Assembly: GCA_020630635.1 (NCBI GenBank)
Contig: JAHDBB010000003.1
Span: forward strand, 1-39,393
Origin: Chitinophagales bacterium
GTDB taxonomy: Bacteria; Bacteroidota; Bacteroidia; Chitinophagales; UBA2359
Direction of reading: 5' to 3'
DNA length: 39,393 nucleotides
Positions 33,501 through 36,980 of this stretch are shown one piece after another. Each line of letters opens with the position of its first letter. Position 1 is the first letter of the stretch. The notes below the pieces were generated by a model. The model made no database searches, was not told the DNA's origin, and worked only from the letters and a program-made list of their open reading frames with translations. The position numbers were made by a program, and so were the translations under genes.

Positions 33501-35164
33501 GAAGTCGCTCCACCATCATCTGTAAAATCTTGGTTTCCATCAGCAGAACCACCACCAACATTTTCCACAATAATACGTCCGTCCATAGTTGTTCCTGTAC
33601 CTGCTTCACAAGTCACAGGACAAGCACGTGCCTCTGCCACTAGTGGGGAGGCATCAGAAATAAACTTCACACAAGTCGCAGCTTTAGAACCATCACAAGG
33701 ATCTTCATAACGAACACAAATAGTAGATACTTGTCTATTAACACCATCTCCAAAATCTTCGATTGTTACACCATCAAAATCAAATGGATTTCCTCCACCT
33801 TCAAATGGGTTCCCAGCTAGAGGAAAAACACAATCATCTGCCGTATTTAAAAATGCACCAAATTGTGCAGAATAATTGGCAGGATAGGCTGCTCCATCAG
33901 TATTAGAACCATTTTGACATTGAATAGTACCACTCTCACCAGGGTCTCCTGCATTAGCCATACCAGCAGCAACACAAGCAGGATATGCTGTATTAGAGGT
34001 ATTGGGATTTATAGGTACTCCATTATTGGAAATATATACAATAGCATCAGTAAAAGTATTATCATATCCAGGACATACAGGTGTAGGTAAAAATACATCT
34101 AAACTATTCACACCATTACATCCTGTAGGGGTAGAAAAACCAACCTCCAACAAATCACGACAATTGACTTCCAAAACATTGGCATCTAATTGTAACAATC
34201 CGTTGGCAGAGTTTCCTCCTGCCATAGGTGCAATACCTGTTTGTCCACCATTACCACCACCAACTTGTGTTCCACTAGCACTAGCATCTGTAATATTACA
34301 AGTAGCAGCATCAAAAGGAGTTTCTGTATCTATATCTTGTACTACACAAGAAGAGGCTGCGTCTCCTGTATCTTCAGGTTGAGCAACCCAATCTCCTGAA
34401 TAAGTAGCACCTGCAGTAGCACAAATTGCTGGACCACCAGAAGTATTTTCAGCACTTACAATAGAAAGTACAGGAACTTCAATAGGATCATTATCTCCAG
34501 ATAAACAGATGCGTACAACATCTGACACAGGAGACTCTGCAATCAAGGCTATCTCTCCACAAGCAATAGCTGTTTCAATACCACAATTAGTTAAGGTAGT
34601 ATTACAACCTGCATTTGTAGGAGTGGCAACCACCAATTCCCACATAAAGACATTGTAACATTGCCCTGGGCAAAGATCAAAAAGGAAATTTTGTACTCCT
34701 TCAACAGAACACATCCCTGCTACATTCCAAGTGTGGTTTTGTGGCCCATTTGCTCCATCAATTAATTGCCCTAACTCACCTGAATAACAAGTTGAGCTTT
34801 TCTGATCCAAACATACAGAACCATCTCCAAAAACATCTCCACCATTGCTAATTGGCAAACCTACCACATCACCATTGGCACAGGTTGTTGCACCTGAGAC
34901 TGCATACTCACCATTAATACCATTTTGGGAGGGAGAGTTTTGTCCATAAAAACCTACATACCAAAACAAGGACTCATTTGCCCCACATTCTGTACGATTT
35001 GCACAGTCTAAATCCCAGCTTAGAGAAACTTCTCCAGGTCCAGTTTCTGTTACCACAATATTAGTGGGGGTAACAGGAGTAGTACATTGGGAGTGACCGT
35101 CATGAAAGTAGAAAATTGCGGCTAATGCCACAAATCCTACAATTAACTGTCGTAGTCTATTCAT
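9569..35164 (-). CDS. Giant (8531 aa) secreted T9SS-dependent multidomain adhesin-like protein with Cys-containing Ig-like repeats
   Basis: Uninterrupted ORF; signal peptide MNRLRQLIVGFVALAAIFYFHDGHSQ; many ~80-100 aa beta-rich repeats (ATICEG..NLT..L...GG.F......YTI.YSVG..GQC..S..A.LTV); C-terminal APVPSSDLINVKF...ATLVVMDVTGKIINEI...AAGTYLLSVQKD...RFIKE is a type A T9SS sorting domain. Confidence 0.93.
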   Translation of the reverse strand: MNRLRQLIVGFVALAAIFYFHDGHSQCTTPVTPTNIVVTETGPGEVSLSWDLDCANRTECGANESLFWYVGFYGQNSPSQNGINGEYAVSGATTCANGDVVGLPISNGGDVFGDGSVCLDQKSSTCYSGELGQLIDGANGPQNHTWNVAGMCSVEGVQNFLFDLCPGQCYNVFMWELVVATPTNAGCNTTLTNCGIETAIACGEIALIAESPVSDVVRICLSGDNDPIEVPVLSIVSAENTSGGPAICATAGATYSGDWVAQPEDTGDAASSCVVQDIDTETPFDAATCNITDASASGTQVGGGNGGQTGIAPMAGGNSANGLLQLDANVLEVNCRDLLEVGFSTPTGCNGVNSLDVFLPTPVCPGYDNTFTDAIVYISNNGVPINPNTSNTAYPACVAAGMANAGDPGESGTIQCQNGSNTDGAAYPANYSAQFGAFLNTADDCVFPLAGNPFEGGGNPFDFDGVTIEDFGDGVNRQVSTICVRYEDPCDGSKAATCVKFISDASPLVAEARACPVTCEAGTGTTMDGRIIVENVGGGSADGNQDFTDDGGATSIANYFVEIVAGPSTGALTQQANGDWEATGLAPGVYTVEIRDELATGDTFDSATDDGNASCGAACPIQLVVSVGNPPVNTLLATAGPLATCDDDPQVYTTTITGEQSVLQPPSPVADAVFSTGPGGTAAGDVGGIVVGGMYDACGVDLFTESNTVEICVTNFNNVVDGNMSASTIDLYLNGTFISEVAVEADMLGPSGGITACFTNVSVNAYSGSNGALITDLLLGTSTNGTTIAVEGFDNDGAAPAGEDFTWDDVTITIGGNAECLTVTTPADFTTCSVSSAGAAPADMPNGMLSVAAGMTNPGNPADVVAVGNELTFTDPTPGVADTYCYLVGGYLPGSNYADDGLDLTCTNMQCCYLEQEVCFATIECFECPDILEPENQDACVCSDDASVGLDLNTDEIGLTATCDTCAAPPPVFCPFDPANMEIEICMTGTHTWNTDLEISLLGPNGTSMFIYPNQGTNFAQPQNFTDLCFTNAPGAAMADLFNAPGPWTGTFNGGAAVGGAYSWSNFAGQNIYSTDWQLVVGDCVGGDMGVLTNSVFTFTETTPGATCLSDPNLVVPIDADADGIQDDTDGDGYGDACELIDMDGDATIVFDSGPINFPFADGNCTLADGAATYTPPIPEFSPFLPNIVWYDGPDKDVDNLVYMATPADLQDLTGMPFDTTGVFDPVVVGLVDSSVPGAYSFWSTCVCPYNVDKTTGIPADTCCSDLVETIFYVYPSLTLDVVLGKCNGDPGDTGCVTDETDDSYEYTVVVTLSGDSPVASTIDVTEPVGGATTSMPTVAGTLVYEFGPFVAPADGTSPGMVTALLNAMPVADPGVCNCEAMIELEPQDPCSCLYQFCEGTTSTLGLIDGVTGNNTMAPFVTTYVLSIGGVVEQVSDVLDFDLSAGGAGPGTLCQVCAVNYDSSNPDALPLIVPGATIEDLMNPADPCVCLDVSFNSCYIEKIPTPIAPVTTDYCICDGEPVDPAMMQGLSATAAGACPGNGCDPAASDGMIAWFTDPNEMDPANAIVVTASGDFWNPDDAIYNLGLIEGDNILYAATICNLPSDPLAEGADVSCLSPKTPSRFTIVPQPAAPDIDNPNPICAEDYDMAGPPTVLLTQTQPGSTFTVYEGDNATQITTGISGTWVPGLVGAGGAGLLDADGNGEPDPGTYTFYISETVTATGSGPGSTGGDCVCESITAPVQITIFEPANASLIDQCFNFCTTDSPLNIESAIDIASGADLGGNFIESDAAGMITGGPLPGNTVDPSTYMPGVYYYVYQVTNSDGCTAVSETPIRVHICQGVYADFDNPGNLCEGAGLDLTQFLNTNVEGSGIDAQSGTWELIDAAGVSTPIADPTTFVAPSPGAACAFFTIQNTVTSSCDATATDAGCTVECTQIASQTIEICPSLDPFFMTECVCCDAMPYFLPGGGNLVNPDAGTYQELPSITTSDITGSWTGSGVFYNDGGTPTDPSDDFWYFDPRVDDGTLAPIDPNAVGQFLTSEGEWTVQFEVGEQPCESEYILDFDVSCPVTTTLTEDEVCLCNCGEYDLTQLFDGTTQGGVWCLDPALDPNITPSDPGGITVAGDILNYDPTTITEATTIFVKYSVGDACAGGNCIGIGTTSITLIPRPTVDFDLPDGPICTNYDPYNVSDYLTGEDIGPNDTIIFTMIAAAPGFTVDLAPNPTVVIGADFTIDPATLTPGDYSVTYTETNDDNDTDVVCGASETEYFSVLPSGDPTWTNPSPICIDGSSSVAGALPYVLMPDNPPIPGTPSSWTGDGITDNGDYTADFNPTVDGVYTITFCLGDGICEECYTQAIEVFPCTDATLTEADTVCLASTNCYDLEQQFIAGVTTPGGLWAVNQTMNGGAGDELPTGVALNGTNLCYDPAQITAPVSAVIDYSVASYPGATGCCVDVGTTTITIVPQPAVDLDLPDFCGLETVNLYDYVVSPSSTTGDPLDTLWTVTDTQGADLSGTVIIDGATGSIDFGGYIGLLEICYEEVASTTDDNYSCASSDCEVVEIFDISADITEADTACLNSATCYDLQQLFQNGTTQGGIFIEDPANPVPAGASINGTNLCYDPTTVTDVTTVDVVYSVSAAPNAIGTTCIRLDTATVTLVPSPDPYFSDYPNAVCMSDPDFTIYVYDDLYPGGTPVGVMGTFFDLPTGVTQPTVPGDSILVDPTGMVAGDYTIGFAATSIAGGIDCSDTIYTNIRVFPSYNACFDVPDDSLCVSDGPFLLSPDPALMDIFGQNTTSGDIEDLDVWTLTGNDGTVITLTDSIDAVTGDYVGVILDPAVLGAGIYTINHQIGADLCADECVATIVVKPEVDATINDAEICVSTSGQTGLTALWGATTTAGGTFSTVGASATGAISGASGYELNYNPTGTFPDSIQVVYSVGSPDCCVTMPCTPANGDGDCYATDTAWVVVRFGIQAFLDLPEKICSDDTLCNLFNYISLKDANGDVISTASSLGDFDIVAYNAYDASTDTYAGYVPYDTTGVGPFAGVITGDNADDEMTVFDDCLIPTGKFDGFLTIRFTVQDTALAQCMVMVEDNIEIIPGGTADFKNPAPVCAGDGPINLTDLTTSTAPYPYTGSGSACGEFKVFDEDGNLVVAPDFQVIQTAPANPALGLPATFDYIWDPINAGGSEVTIRYIVGRDECADSIDMLVPVCDTVLAEFVLDTIAICEGTNKDICLIPELTPNTTMPFDTVIVTETTEAIEIVAIDTSYVDSNDGDGIDTLYTVLYDTIYQDLVTEVICQKGHFELDPDGPLMFTDADETCVGIDPTLTISDPIVTWAIYKVGKNLDYDCDGAPDADFNCSGFNNTSCFDLDTLWIMIDSVKFSPVFDVPEIVCNNDGLYEADLPADLDTTLIVIDRAAEDDTVDLNIPPMITGDELMMTAIVPDELRDTVLVGINEELCGPKGYINDLTLTFDYHSNFPMAQGDHDGFMIIGPGGVVIDSIPDNTVPSYCTFDATDNSFSCELGFDEIVAAYEAAYPGAGLQTLNDSMASCNPQPFVYSLTSNAAGMGIDIAVYLEWVLIKGQVTAQVNCGPNGESAMGDFVEINNDTCQYTLELNGVPVVSFDPLATNDLVVDVPALADYAASSCEGCPLEIIFTSTTFSCSACQDVTFCDTLIIYPSVNAELVCDFPEFCETDVVSLDSLLVDPSSVGGTFYWVDAPGGSIAIGEGTPVTTLDTVIVPATSYIDENGLTVFVDEQIYLEENTVIEGLYEWDLAAAGVTTCGPATIAYVQQQTVCAGEPFIIEPPCMGDADTMQIWIDPLLPDSLFTSNASPYLCGDDTLKIYPAACVAFNAPDGEIVLRDSQDYEIYPVTDPAFGSNVTVTIDTLAISYNDDGSVCNIHTQVTAICIPVGDFDDSVNLDGLWHIVATGSNACGGPAESSQDVYLIEEADATLADATICETDDYNLTGLFGGNPTTPGGTFYEITATGTNLIAGNEIVSYGPGTYTFIYNVAEESDCFASDTAMLTIENTPEITGVSVPPFVCAGDDFIVTVTGDLADADTIVTLNNNQMGVNNGDGTFTVSTGPTMDGLYQITVTSSNGTCTDSTLVEVYIIAPASAGVDIDTTICDGSVVNLTTLLDGIYTPGGVFIMGTDTVGNEVTVAGDMTITYTASSEGQCEASATINITGVMQPEITSIEVDPFVCVDSTLTITVNGTLGANTIVLVNGQPATGTAGTYTIVVDAANFEDGLYDVVVTTETTLNGVTCSDSGATQVYVIQDAIAGDHNDATVCEGDPISLEALQTDPNATPGGLYVSANGSISVSGSVIFGATAGVYDVTYSVGSEGQCFDSDDFQITVIDAPDATFTTNASPSICAGLNLDFFDATGGDEELWTITNGDTDTIPSTPWAIPTDYEAGLYTVCHTVTNSENGVDCTDEHCVDILITDPAIAFFEPSEIKVCEDVVGGIDLTQYLEITSTDNTTGAFELVDAAGNVYTDAAILEGNTFNPFDLATDTLYVQYSVENPSESDTPCEADAILTIVVVPAPTAAFSYPACLEVGGNYAITPDSDPLCNDVGVFTVTDPNGTVTTTSVNVPLDGMALAFDPTAEGEYEVCYTAGISDEIGEHLCEATNCDTLTVCPATSIDINEEPDFCEGYGVDIDIFDYITVNGAPLDSVTITMTTGNGAYFDGVSVVNVSDVLAGNSVVFNIHLDACVDACDKDYTFTIDIEGSKWNPGFDLTCTDCDAGASETVVRNEDGSMNICSNGSEYDVEFDFGQPKDTIVWLGAGIDTIETTDGSNFQPANQNIGDGAVCLVAPEDYFCGRRNELLDLTFTYNYIGLPDPFDPSVITNGDSDSLFISGPGGNQFCVVHGPDASSNPAYVPGQPDVPVLATGNPQNPDDETFDDITIGYDQVLAAYDIFTGGNGQAYLDSLFSSCEPLIFNYYLVTRAAPVYVELNVYAQVEITKNSSAAYDGAGNPLPDGHYVVDEATGEATFVAQIIDEATCSVVTDAADLPQPIVIVDTTFECSACADPDGLIFEQEIYVSPELDANLVDQVDVCADELFSHVLLLSADSLSGLLVEDFFITGGPDENGDCQYDDDCTLAGPTTTGGAWDIGRGVLEYDVDGNWLLDISSLLPTEQELAQCYIDVPVIYTVTGDDASALTTGCGDCDMATDTSTLRVYITPEDFFTTNASPYLCVGDVLTVEVSDKIESVISIELINGDANVLYSDTTSGSYDYTIPTTSPGGEDYSGLYTVVVTGTFGPCTFTEEQNIFIIAVPDATINDLTVCEGTTNLTTMLDPEATPYGSFSVSGTAISGNEYDFAPGTYTIGYSVGVVGQCFDTDEATLTVIDGPEATFTATSNVCADAGVTVAYTGDAINSWEWTFGQTDGTVIASNTTDATHTFPTAGLDGLYQVCLTVTNTINGIECTDTQCADVYIVLDGEAGTGTSSEVCEGDLVDLVSLLSGQDEGGYFTANGDTIGATWTATTTTTITYNVGIEGQCYDSTTFTVNVTPAPDASFAYDENLCAGNAFDLANATVATAGGAWSGSFVDAFGTAGTIPSDTTGLFTLVYTVTDGQCSDSQEQEIFILDDAYAAFTPDNITVCLSEGSISLNDYLSPQSTAGGTYVGANGMITDNIYDLANGSTTFTYNVGIPGGSCGEATATFTVNVITDLDATFTTNASPSICAGQTLEVYLAQDAEFTTSLTLTNGSSTALSTSVSGSVVTYDIPEDLTPGLYTLCHSVATSGGECADDFCADVLITGPAVALFNPSVLDKVCDENGTIDLTQYLEIYSTVNGNSSFAAVDADGNVLDPQPAWLTGNTVDPAGLGADTLYVQYMVDGNPLDNGECEADAILQINTIPRPTGLFDYDPVVCMSAPGVFTVGALADADPLCNDGGVFTLTDADGNQIGSSFNSGESTTSMGNPAGTYYLTYVVGEQSCRVENTVEITVCGYVTAGLDNTEDFCEGYGVDIDLLDLLSGATEGGTLTLDQVSPPSAANDLVWDGVSVVNVGDLDSNTAVIFEYIVEGCDPICNDTATISLNIVGVKWNPAFSGVPDDVCAGSDDEAYDLVFEFGNPLDTIIYSGSDVDTIAETNGTNFNSFDLNRGDSTVCLVAVDNYFCGSRGRVLDMEIVYNYLPLPDEFSGQIETNGDWDSIYVAGPDGTLLVGLGNPPIGSDLDQVFGNAPDGTEYGGGNAVLDFETILASYDAAYGDGQAALDSIFASCEAQYFKYYLITRSAPVSIELQVYVEFEVKKNAVGAYDATGAQLPEGFLVTDPATCDVSFITQITDADGNCLDLANYPQPIAIIDTTFECVTCDDTDYNLYVHNVNVHPAISADFDTTLIEICPDALFSHYALDNFLAPAGEGCDYGATSGGTWTSSAGVLEIDAVGNTLLDISSIVTDATAPDASYIDVDVFYTATEADYGVLAAEQFCGPVTNGATIRIYLEPEVTFSTNASPFICAGDAISVTVDTSLIDVTNVTIENGSPVDLTTTDGVTWTLELTDGTLAAGETAWDGLYTVTVYGTNGPCTVEDDRDVYVIGEPNATINDLTVCAGSVNLTTMVDVAAYGGGSFTINGAAIQGNEYDLVPGTYTIGYSVGVEGQCHASDEAELTVVPTPDAFFTTNGSPFVCSGDDLVANGADGEWTLIDGTNTIATASGASATFATGDLNGLYTIVHTVTNTTNGVECTDEVSRDVIIVVDPDATVLDLEACEGVVNLTTMISTDATSGGSFAVDGTNIQGNEYDFAPGSYTINYTVGAFGCQETASATLTVNPYNDPSATVQSTACAGGDFSVVPNGNFGIISGTLSAYVLGDATTGFSLDAATPEGLYSFIHTTPDPCGGSALYYVWVYGAPTADWADILNEPWNNELCSEDAAVDLTQYLESESTSGGDFSGTGVIGNTFYPAIAGAGTHTVTYTVSTPVGCTFSASTTIEVQDAPDPSFDVPDGNVCIDLFDLTSGWPLNPTTTYRSEWTIEGPAGASISNDILSVTTPGTYAITHTVTYGFTCVESTTQTVVVDEAVTAGVDPMSMAFCQLEDASVELNSVLTEGTTPGGVWTDSEGNVIEGPIDVATLAGPATYVYTYTVGNADLAGTGCFTSVDFTIIINEIVDPSFTIGTDSPVCGLDETYPLTPTNGPVQRDACQFLRSDTLEFAPTGTSLVSNLATEGFNLTELSFLTDLEVIIAYQPSFTEPAAYDAFSLTGPGGVVLASDSVSVFDFGPYFRDTLGLDEIAALYGGVDALEAALTCTTGGFTFNLQSNSAFYYTELEVCASWLEVPGFFTINGEMDSDFATLDVQTGTFNLNVASAVDTTLEVCYTTEQCSGLSSGCSATACETIEIFAPAVADILDSVDPICGGLSVFFLESLYTPATELGGTFSINSEAMAAGAGIFSGTLLSLNDLDFGGEQSVDITVTYTVEGMDPCPDASDSVVITIYNDVDSDFYTNASPAICAGAELLIVPNMTDGETTQLIITNDGTVDLLDPASGASFNDDGSITYSLGADLDGLYYITHTVTNGPCSSTTTTPFYVVKESVAELADDVTLCEEDAEELNLLSFLAEGTTGGGVFTVTVNGATVAVPGTYTPVVGTTIVTYTVGAEGDACTDASAEMIITVNATPDISYLPTDLCAGADAVELTGGYDYTVNGAAATSLDPATAGTYTITATSADGCVASAEVNVFDQPTLDLVEETTICEGTILALETLLGNSTPGGTWAGYQVEYGAFDDTSNEEGWYFDGDEVVTVVLTYTMGQGDCQVSGDVIVHVDAAPNANFFVPSSMCADDNPFNLFGAGTFTDADGNEITSFDPSVGSGVYPITHTVTVGDCTSSVTKEVAVLGDNLELGFTTTTSQFFFCEGDEICLIPNVEGGIWSCANGSVAESPNEDGCYLFTYDLEGASSGSFSITYEVEGSCGEEVTKVVNVFTNPVEPTIEDPAVTCAGQAAPEILVNSAAFDFVIVWASPVDNDTIVKGNLGQTLAYSPGEITEDTTVWVSYTSLSGCEGGRAQVTWTVESADAVLTGGDLEQCDDENFTMNVTGGPADVSYVWTDSEGNEVTTDSPTLDVTVPAGMSASYSVIYLTPAGCPSDPATFNLTNYEPVVVEFEITAEDQIGGSYMVTFTITGGNGAYSYFGNDFEGNTFVVTEILGVDVVYSFTSGNACEDTQGTVEGPDPFDAVDDNITTDMNTAIIIDVNGNDPGAVCVTTDYTQGANGGLVQLNSDCTFTYTPVDGYCGPDSFDYVAVDAAGNEAPATVFITIECPPVGPEIFTEIECNKEEGTFTAVLSLINFDETYQYRFCGDDQWTDVTVDVDGFVVPISVTAPSDMGAESSYCVEIRSLTNPDEIITEQQSEISCVKTAIELLTFDGRVLEAGNEVFWTTASEQDNDFFTVQRSLDGVNFSSIGKVDSKGNSNVAQNYDLLDELAPLGISYYRLLATDLDGKTEVASQVIALERRAGDFIVTVAPVPSSDLINVKFESVNVTDATLVVMDVTGKIINEIKVETTEGLNRVQIDIRSYAAGTYLLSVQKDTEVAITRFIKE
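9572..9824 (-). other. T9SS type A C-terminal sorting domain within the giant protein
   Basis: GDFIVTVAPVPSSDLINVKFESVNVTDATLVVMDVTGKIINEIKVETTEGLNRVQIDIRSYAAGTYLLSVQKDTEVAITRFIKE. Confidence 0.9.
10410..10680 (-). other. Cadherin-like / bacterial Ig-like (Big_9-type) domain in the giant protein
   Basis: DAVDDNITTDMNTAIIIDVNGNDPG...GGLVQLNSDCTFTYTPVDGYCGPDSFDYVAVDAAGNEAPATVFITIECP. Confidence 0.75.
13155..13838 (-). other. Module M4 (divergent ~230-300 aa repeated module in the giant protein)
   Basis: VDPSFTIGTDSPVCG...LTDLEVIIAYQPSFTEPAAYDAFSLTGPGGVVLA...LDEIAALYGGVDALEAALTCTTGGFTFNLQSNSAFYYTELEV...ACETIEIF. Confidence 0.6.
14351..18151 (-). repeat. Second copy of ~1300-aa protein super-repeat in the giant gene
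   Basis: DATFTTNASPSICAGQTLEV...ALFNPSVLDKVCDENGTIDLTQYLEI...EDFCEGYGVDIDLLD...VKWNPAF...INDLTVCAGSVNLTTM... is collinear with the block at 18152-22093. Confidence 0.85.
16205..17041 (-). other. Module M3 in the giant protein
   Basis: VKWNPAFSGVPDDVC...NYFCGSRGRVLDMEIVYNYLPLPDEF...YDAAYGDGQAALDSIFASCEAQYFKYYLITRSAPVSIELQVY...DTTFECVTCDD. Confidence 0.7.
18152..22093 (-). repeat. First copy of ~1314-aa protein super-repeat in the giant gene
   Basis: DATFTTNASPSICAGLNLDF...AFFEPSEIKVCEDVVGGIDLTQYLEI...PDFCEGYGVDIDIFD...SKWNPGF...INDLTVCEGTTNLTTM...; the next DATFTTNASPSICAG begins 3942 nt downstream. Confidence 0.85.
20070..20993 (-). other. Module M2 in the giant protein
   Basis: SKWNPGFDLTC...DYFCGRRNELLDLTFTYNYIGLPDPF...YDIFTGGNGQAYLDSLFSSCEPLIFNYYLVTRAAPVYVELNVY...DTTFECSACAD. 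Confidence 0.7.
24170..25047 (-). other. Module M1 (divergent) in the giant protein
   Basis: VKFSPVFDVPEIVCNND...ELCGPKGYINDLTLTFDYHSNFP...GDHDGFMIIGPGGVVIDS...FDEIVAAYEAAYPGAGLQTLNDSMASCNPQPFVYSLTSNAAGMGIDIAVYLEWV...FSCSACQD. Confidence 0.6.
31745..31830 (-). other. Putative calcium-binding thrombospondin type 3-like Asp-rich segment in the giant protein
   Basis: PIDADADGIQDDTDGDGYGDACELIDMDGD. Confidence 0.65.
31850..32260 (-). other. P/Homo B (proprotein convertase P)-like domain in the giant protein
   Basis: MEIEICMTGTHTWNTDLEISLLGPNGTSMFIYPNQG...PWTGTFNGG...WSNFAGQNIYSTDWQLVVGDCVGGDMGVLTNSVFTFTE resembles P-domain consensus. Confidence 0.55.
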
Positions 35165-35196
35165 AATAAATAAATTATTTTTTATTATTGGTTTAA

Positions 35197-35622
35197 CTAA
35201 TTTTCTAATCTTCTAAGTGGAGGATTAGGAGCTTTAATCTTCACATATCTTTGTCCTGTAGCAGGATTTGTTTTAAGCAGTCTATTATCCGCTTTACGTC
35301 TATCACTAACACGAAGAATCTTTCCTTCTTTTGCTTTCCTTCTTTCTTTAGCCTCTATTCTTAGGGGCTGTTTACCTCCTCTCAATTGTGCTCTTTGAGC
35401 ATTAATTTTATCCAACTGATTAGCCACTTCATCAGTGATTGGTTGCTGCAAAAGTTGGGCTTCTTGTTTTTCAAGTTCCAGCCATTTGGCTTTATCAGCC
35501 TTATCTTTTTCCATTTGCAATGCCTTTGCTGCATCCATTTGAACTGCCTGAGTTTGTTGTCCAAACAAGGCAAAAGGCATTACCAGTATCAGGATGATAC
35601 CAAGCAATTTAAATAGTCTCAT
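35197..35622 (-). CDS. Small secreted Lys/Arg-rich protein, 141 aa, directly upstream of the giant gene
   Basis: Signal peptide MRLFKLLGIILILVMPFALFGQQ; basic, coiled-coil-like body; 32 nt from the giant ORF start, same strand. Confidence 0.82.
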   Translation of the reverse strand: MRLFKLLGIILILVMPFALFGQQTQAVQMDAAKALQMEKDKADKAKWLELEKQEAQLLQQPITDEVANQLDKINAQRAQLRGGKQPLRIEAKERRKAKEGKILRVSDRRKADNRLLKTNPATGQRYVKIKAPNPPLRRLEN

Positions 35623-36063
35623 ATTTTTTATTTTTTGTTATTGAATTTATTTTTTTCTGAGTACAGAAAACCAATAACAGCAGGCTATATGCTTTGGGTT
35701 GGATTCTGTAAGTTTTTTACTAAAATTGGTTTAGTTATTAGATATAGTTCTAGTTTCAACACATAATAGAGTGTAAAGAAACAAAACATTCCTCAAATTT
35801 TGGAATATTTGAATAAAAAAAGATGTGAAGAAATGGTTAAATCTTACACTTCCAAATAATTAGGTAGTATTTTTTTGTAATTTCATCAGGCTTTTCCTCA
35901 CAAAATAAGCAAATTATTTTGGATTAATTGATAAAACCTCCTTTTTTTTTTCTATCATTGAACAGAAAAAGTCAAATCGTCTTTATCTATACTTTGTGTA
36001 CAAAACCTTCTTATTGTCTTTTATACGACATCAAAAATTTAAGTTTTTTAATTTTAGCCTTTT

Positions 36064-36642
36064 ATGACAACTAATACCAAACTCACATCTTATAAAAACA
36101 TATTCCAACTATTTTTCTACCAAGCAACACTTATTTTGTCAACAAATATACTAATTTTATGCTTTTCTTGTCAACAAGAAACCAATATTAATTGGATGGA
36201 ATTTGAAACGGTAGATAATATTTTCAAAAAAAAGCCTAAAAAAGGTTTAGTTTTTATCTATGATCCAAGTTGTGAAGACTGTCTTCATGCCAAAGAATAT
36301 GTACAAAAAGACCCTTTTATTATCTCTTATATTAACCAACACTACTATCCCATGCAGTTAGGCGTTTTTGAGGAAAGAACCATTCATTTTAATGGAAAAG
36401 ACTGGCATAGCGAGCGGAGTTTTCAAGGACCTAAATATAGCACTTTGGCAAAAGCCTTGTGTCAGGAATCTGATGCAGTACATACCCCTACCTATGCTTT
36501 TTTGGATGAACAAATGAATCTCATAATTCCGATTAAAAAAAATCTTAGTAGGGAAGAGTTAAAATTATTGCTCACCTATGTAAAAGAAGATAAATTTAAA
36601 GAAATGAATATTGAAGAATATAAAGCTATATTGTCAAGATAA
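36064..36642 (+). CDS. Thioredoxin-fold-like lipoprotein (CxxC), 192 aa
   Basis: Lipobox-like LILCFSC; VFIYDPSCEDCLHAKEYVQKDPFI and HTPTYAFLDEQMN match thioredoxin-like layout (CxxC, cis-Pro region). Confidence 0.72.
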   Translation: MTTNTKLTSYKNIFQLFFYQATLILSTNILILCFSCQQETNINWMEFETVDNIFKKKPKKGLVFIYDPSCEDCLHAKEYVQKDPFIISYINQHYYPMQLGVFEERTIHFNGKDWHSERSFQGPKYSTLAKALCQESDAVHTPTYAFLDEQMNLIIPIKKNLSREELKLLLTYVKEDKFKEMNIEEYKAILSR

Positions 36643-36650
36643 TACAGTTA

Positions 36651-36949
36651 ACGTGAATTTCGGATTAAAATGGTATTTTTTTGAAAGGTGTTTTACAAAC
36701 CGTTTTTTGTGTGGTTTTGCCGTCCGTTTCCTTGTCTTCGCCAGACGGGCTTTCATTTTTCAGTCGATAAAAATATCTGGGCGATCCCGAAATAAAATCT
36801 TGCTCAATCACACGTTCCTCTCGCAAAGCCACACCTCGCTACCAGTAATTGAGCATTGCCAACGCTTCTTTTTCGGTTCTGATGTGAGTATTAAATTATA
36901 ATAATTTGATTTTCAGCTTATTATAATTTTACTAATCCGAAATTCACGT
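36651..36949. mobile_element. 299-bp MITE-like element with perfect 17-bp TIRs and 7-bp target-site duplication
   Basis: TIRs ACGTGAATTTCGGATTA (36651-36667) / TAATCCGAAATTCACGT (36933-36949); flanking direct repeats ACAGTTA at 36644-36650 and 36950-36956; internal inverted repeat GTGTGGTTTTGC (36709-36720) / GCAAAGCCACAC (36823-36834). Confidence 0.88.
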
Positions 36950-36980
36950 ACAGTTACTAAGGGTTCAAACCATAACCCAA

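Noticed and set aside
10562-34382. Many 60-126 aa plus-strand and off-frame ORFs opposite the giant gene
   Set aside because: Low-stop shadow ORFs produced by the skewed codon usage of the giant gene; low complexity and no start/RBS or domain support.
9569-35164. Diversity-generating retroelement or phase-variable target in the giant gene
   Set aside because: No reverse transcriptase, template repeat or long homopolymer/short tandem tract is visible in the window.
36611-36901. 96-aa ORF
   Set aside because: It starts inside the lipoprotein gene and runs through the MITE interior; composition is not protein-like.
36643-36956. Integron attC site interpretation of the 299-bp element
   Set aside because: Perfect 17-bp TIRs with a flanking 7-bp direct duplication fit transposition better; length and lack of clear attC core sites argue against.
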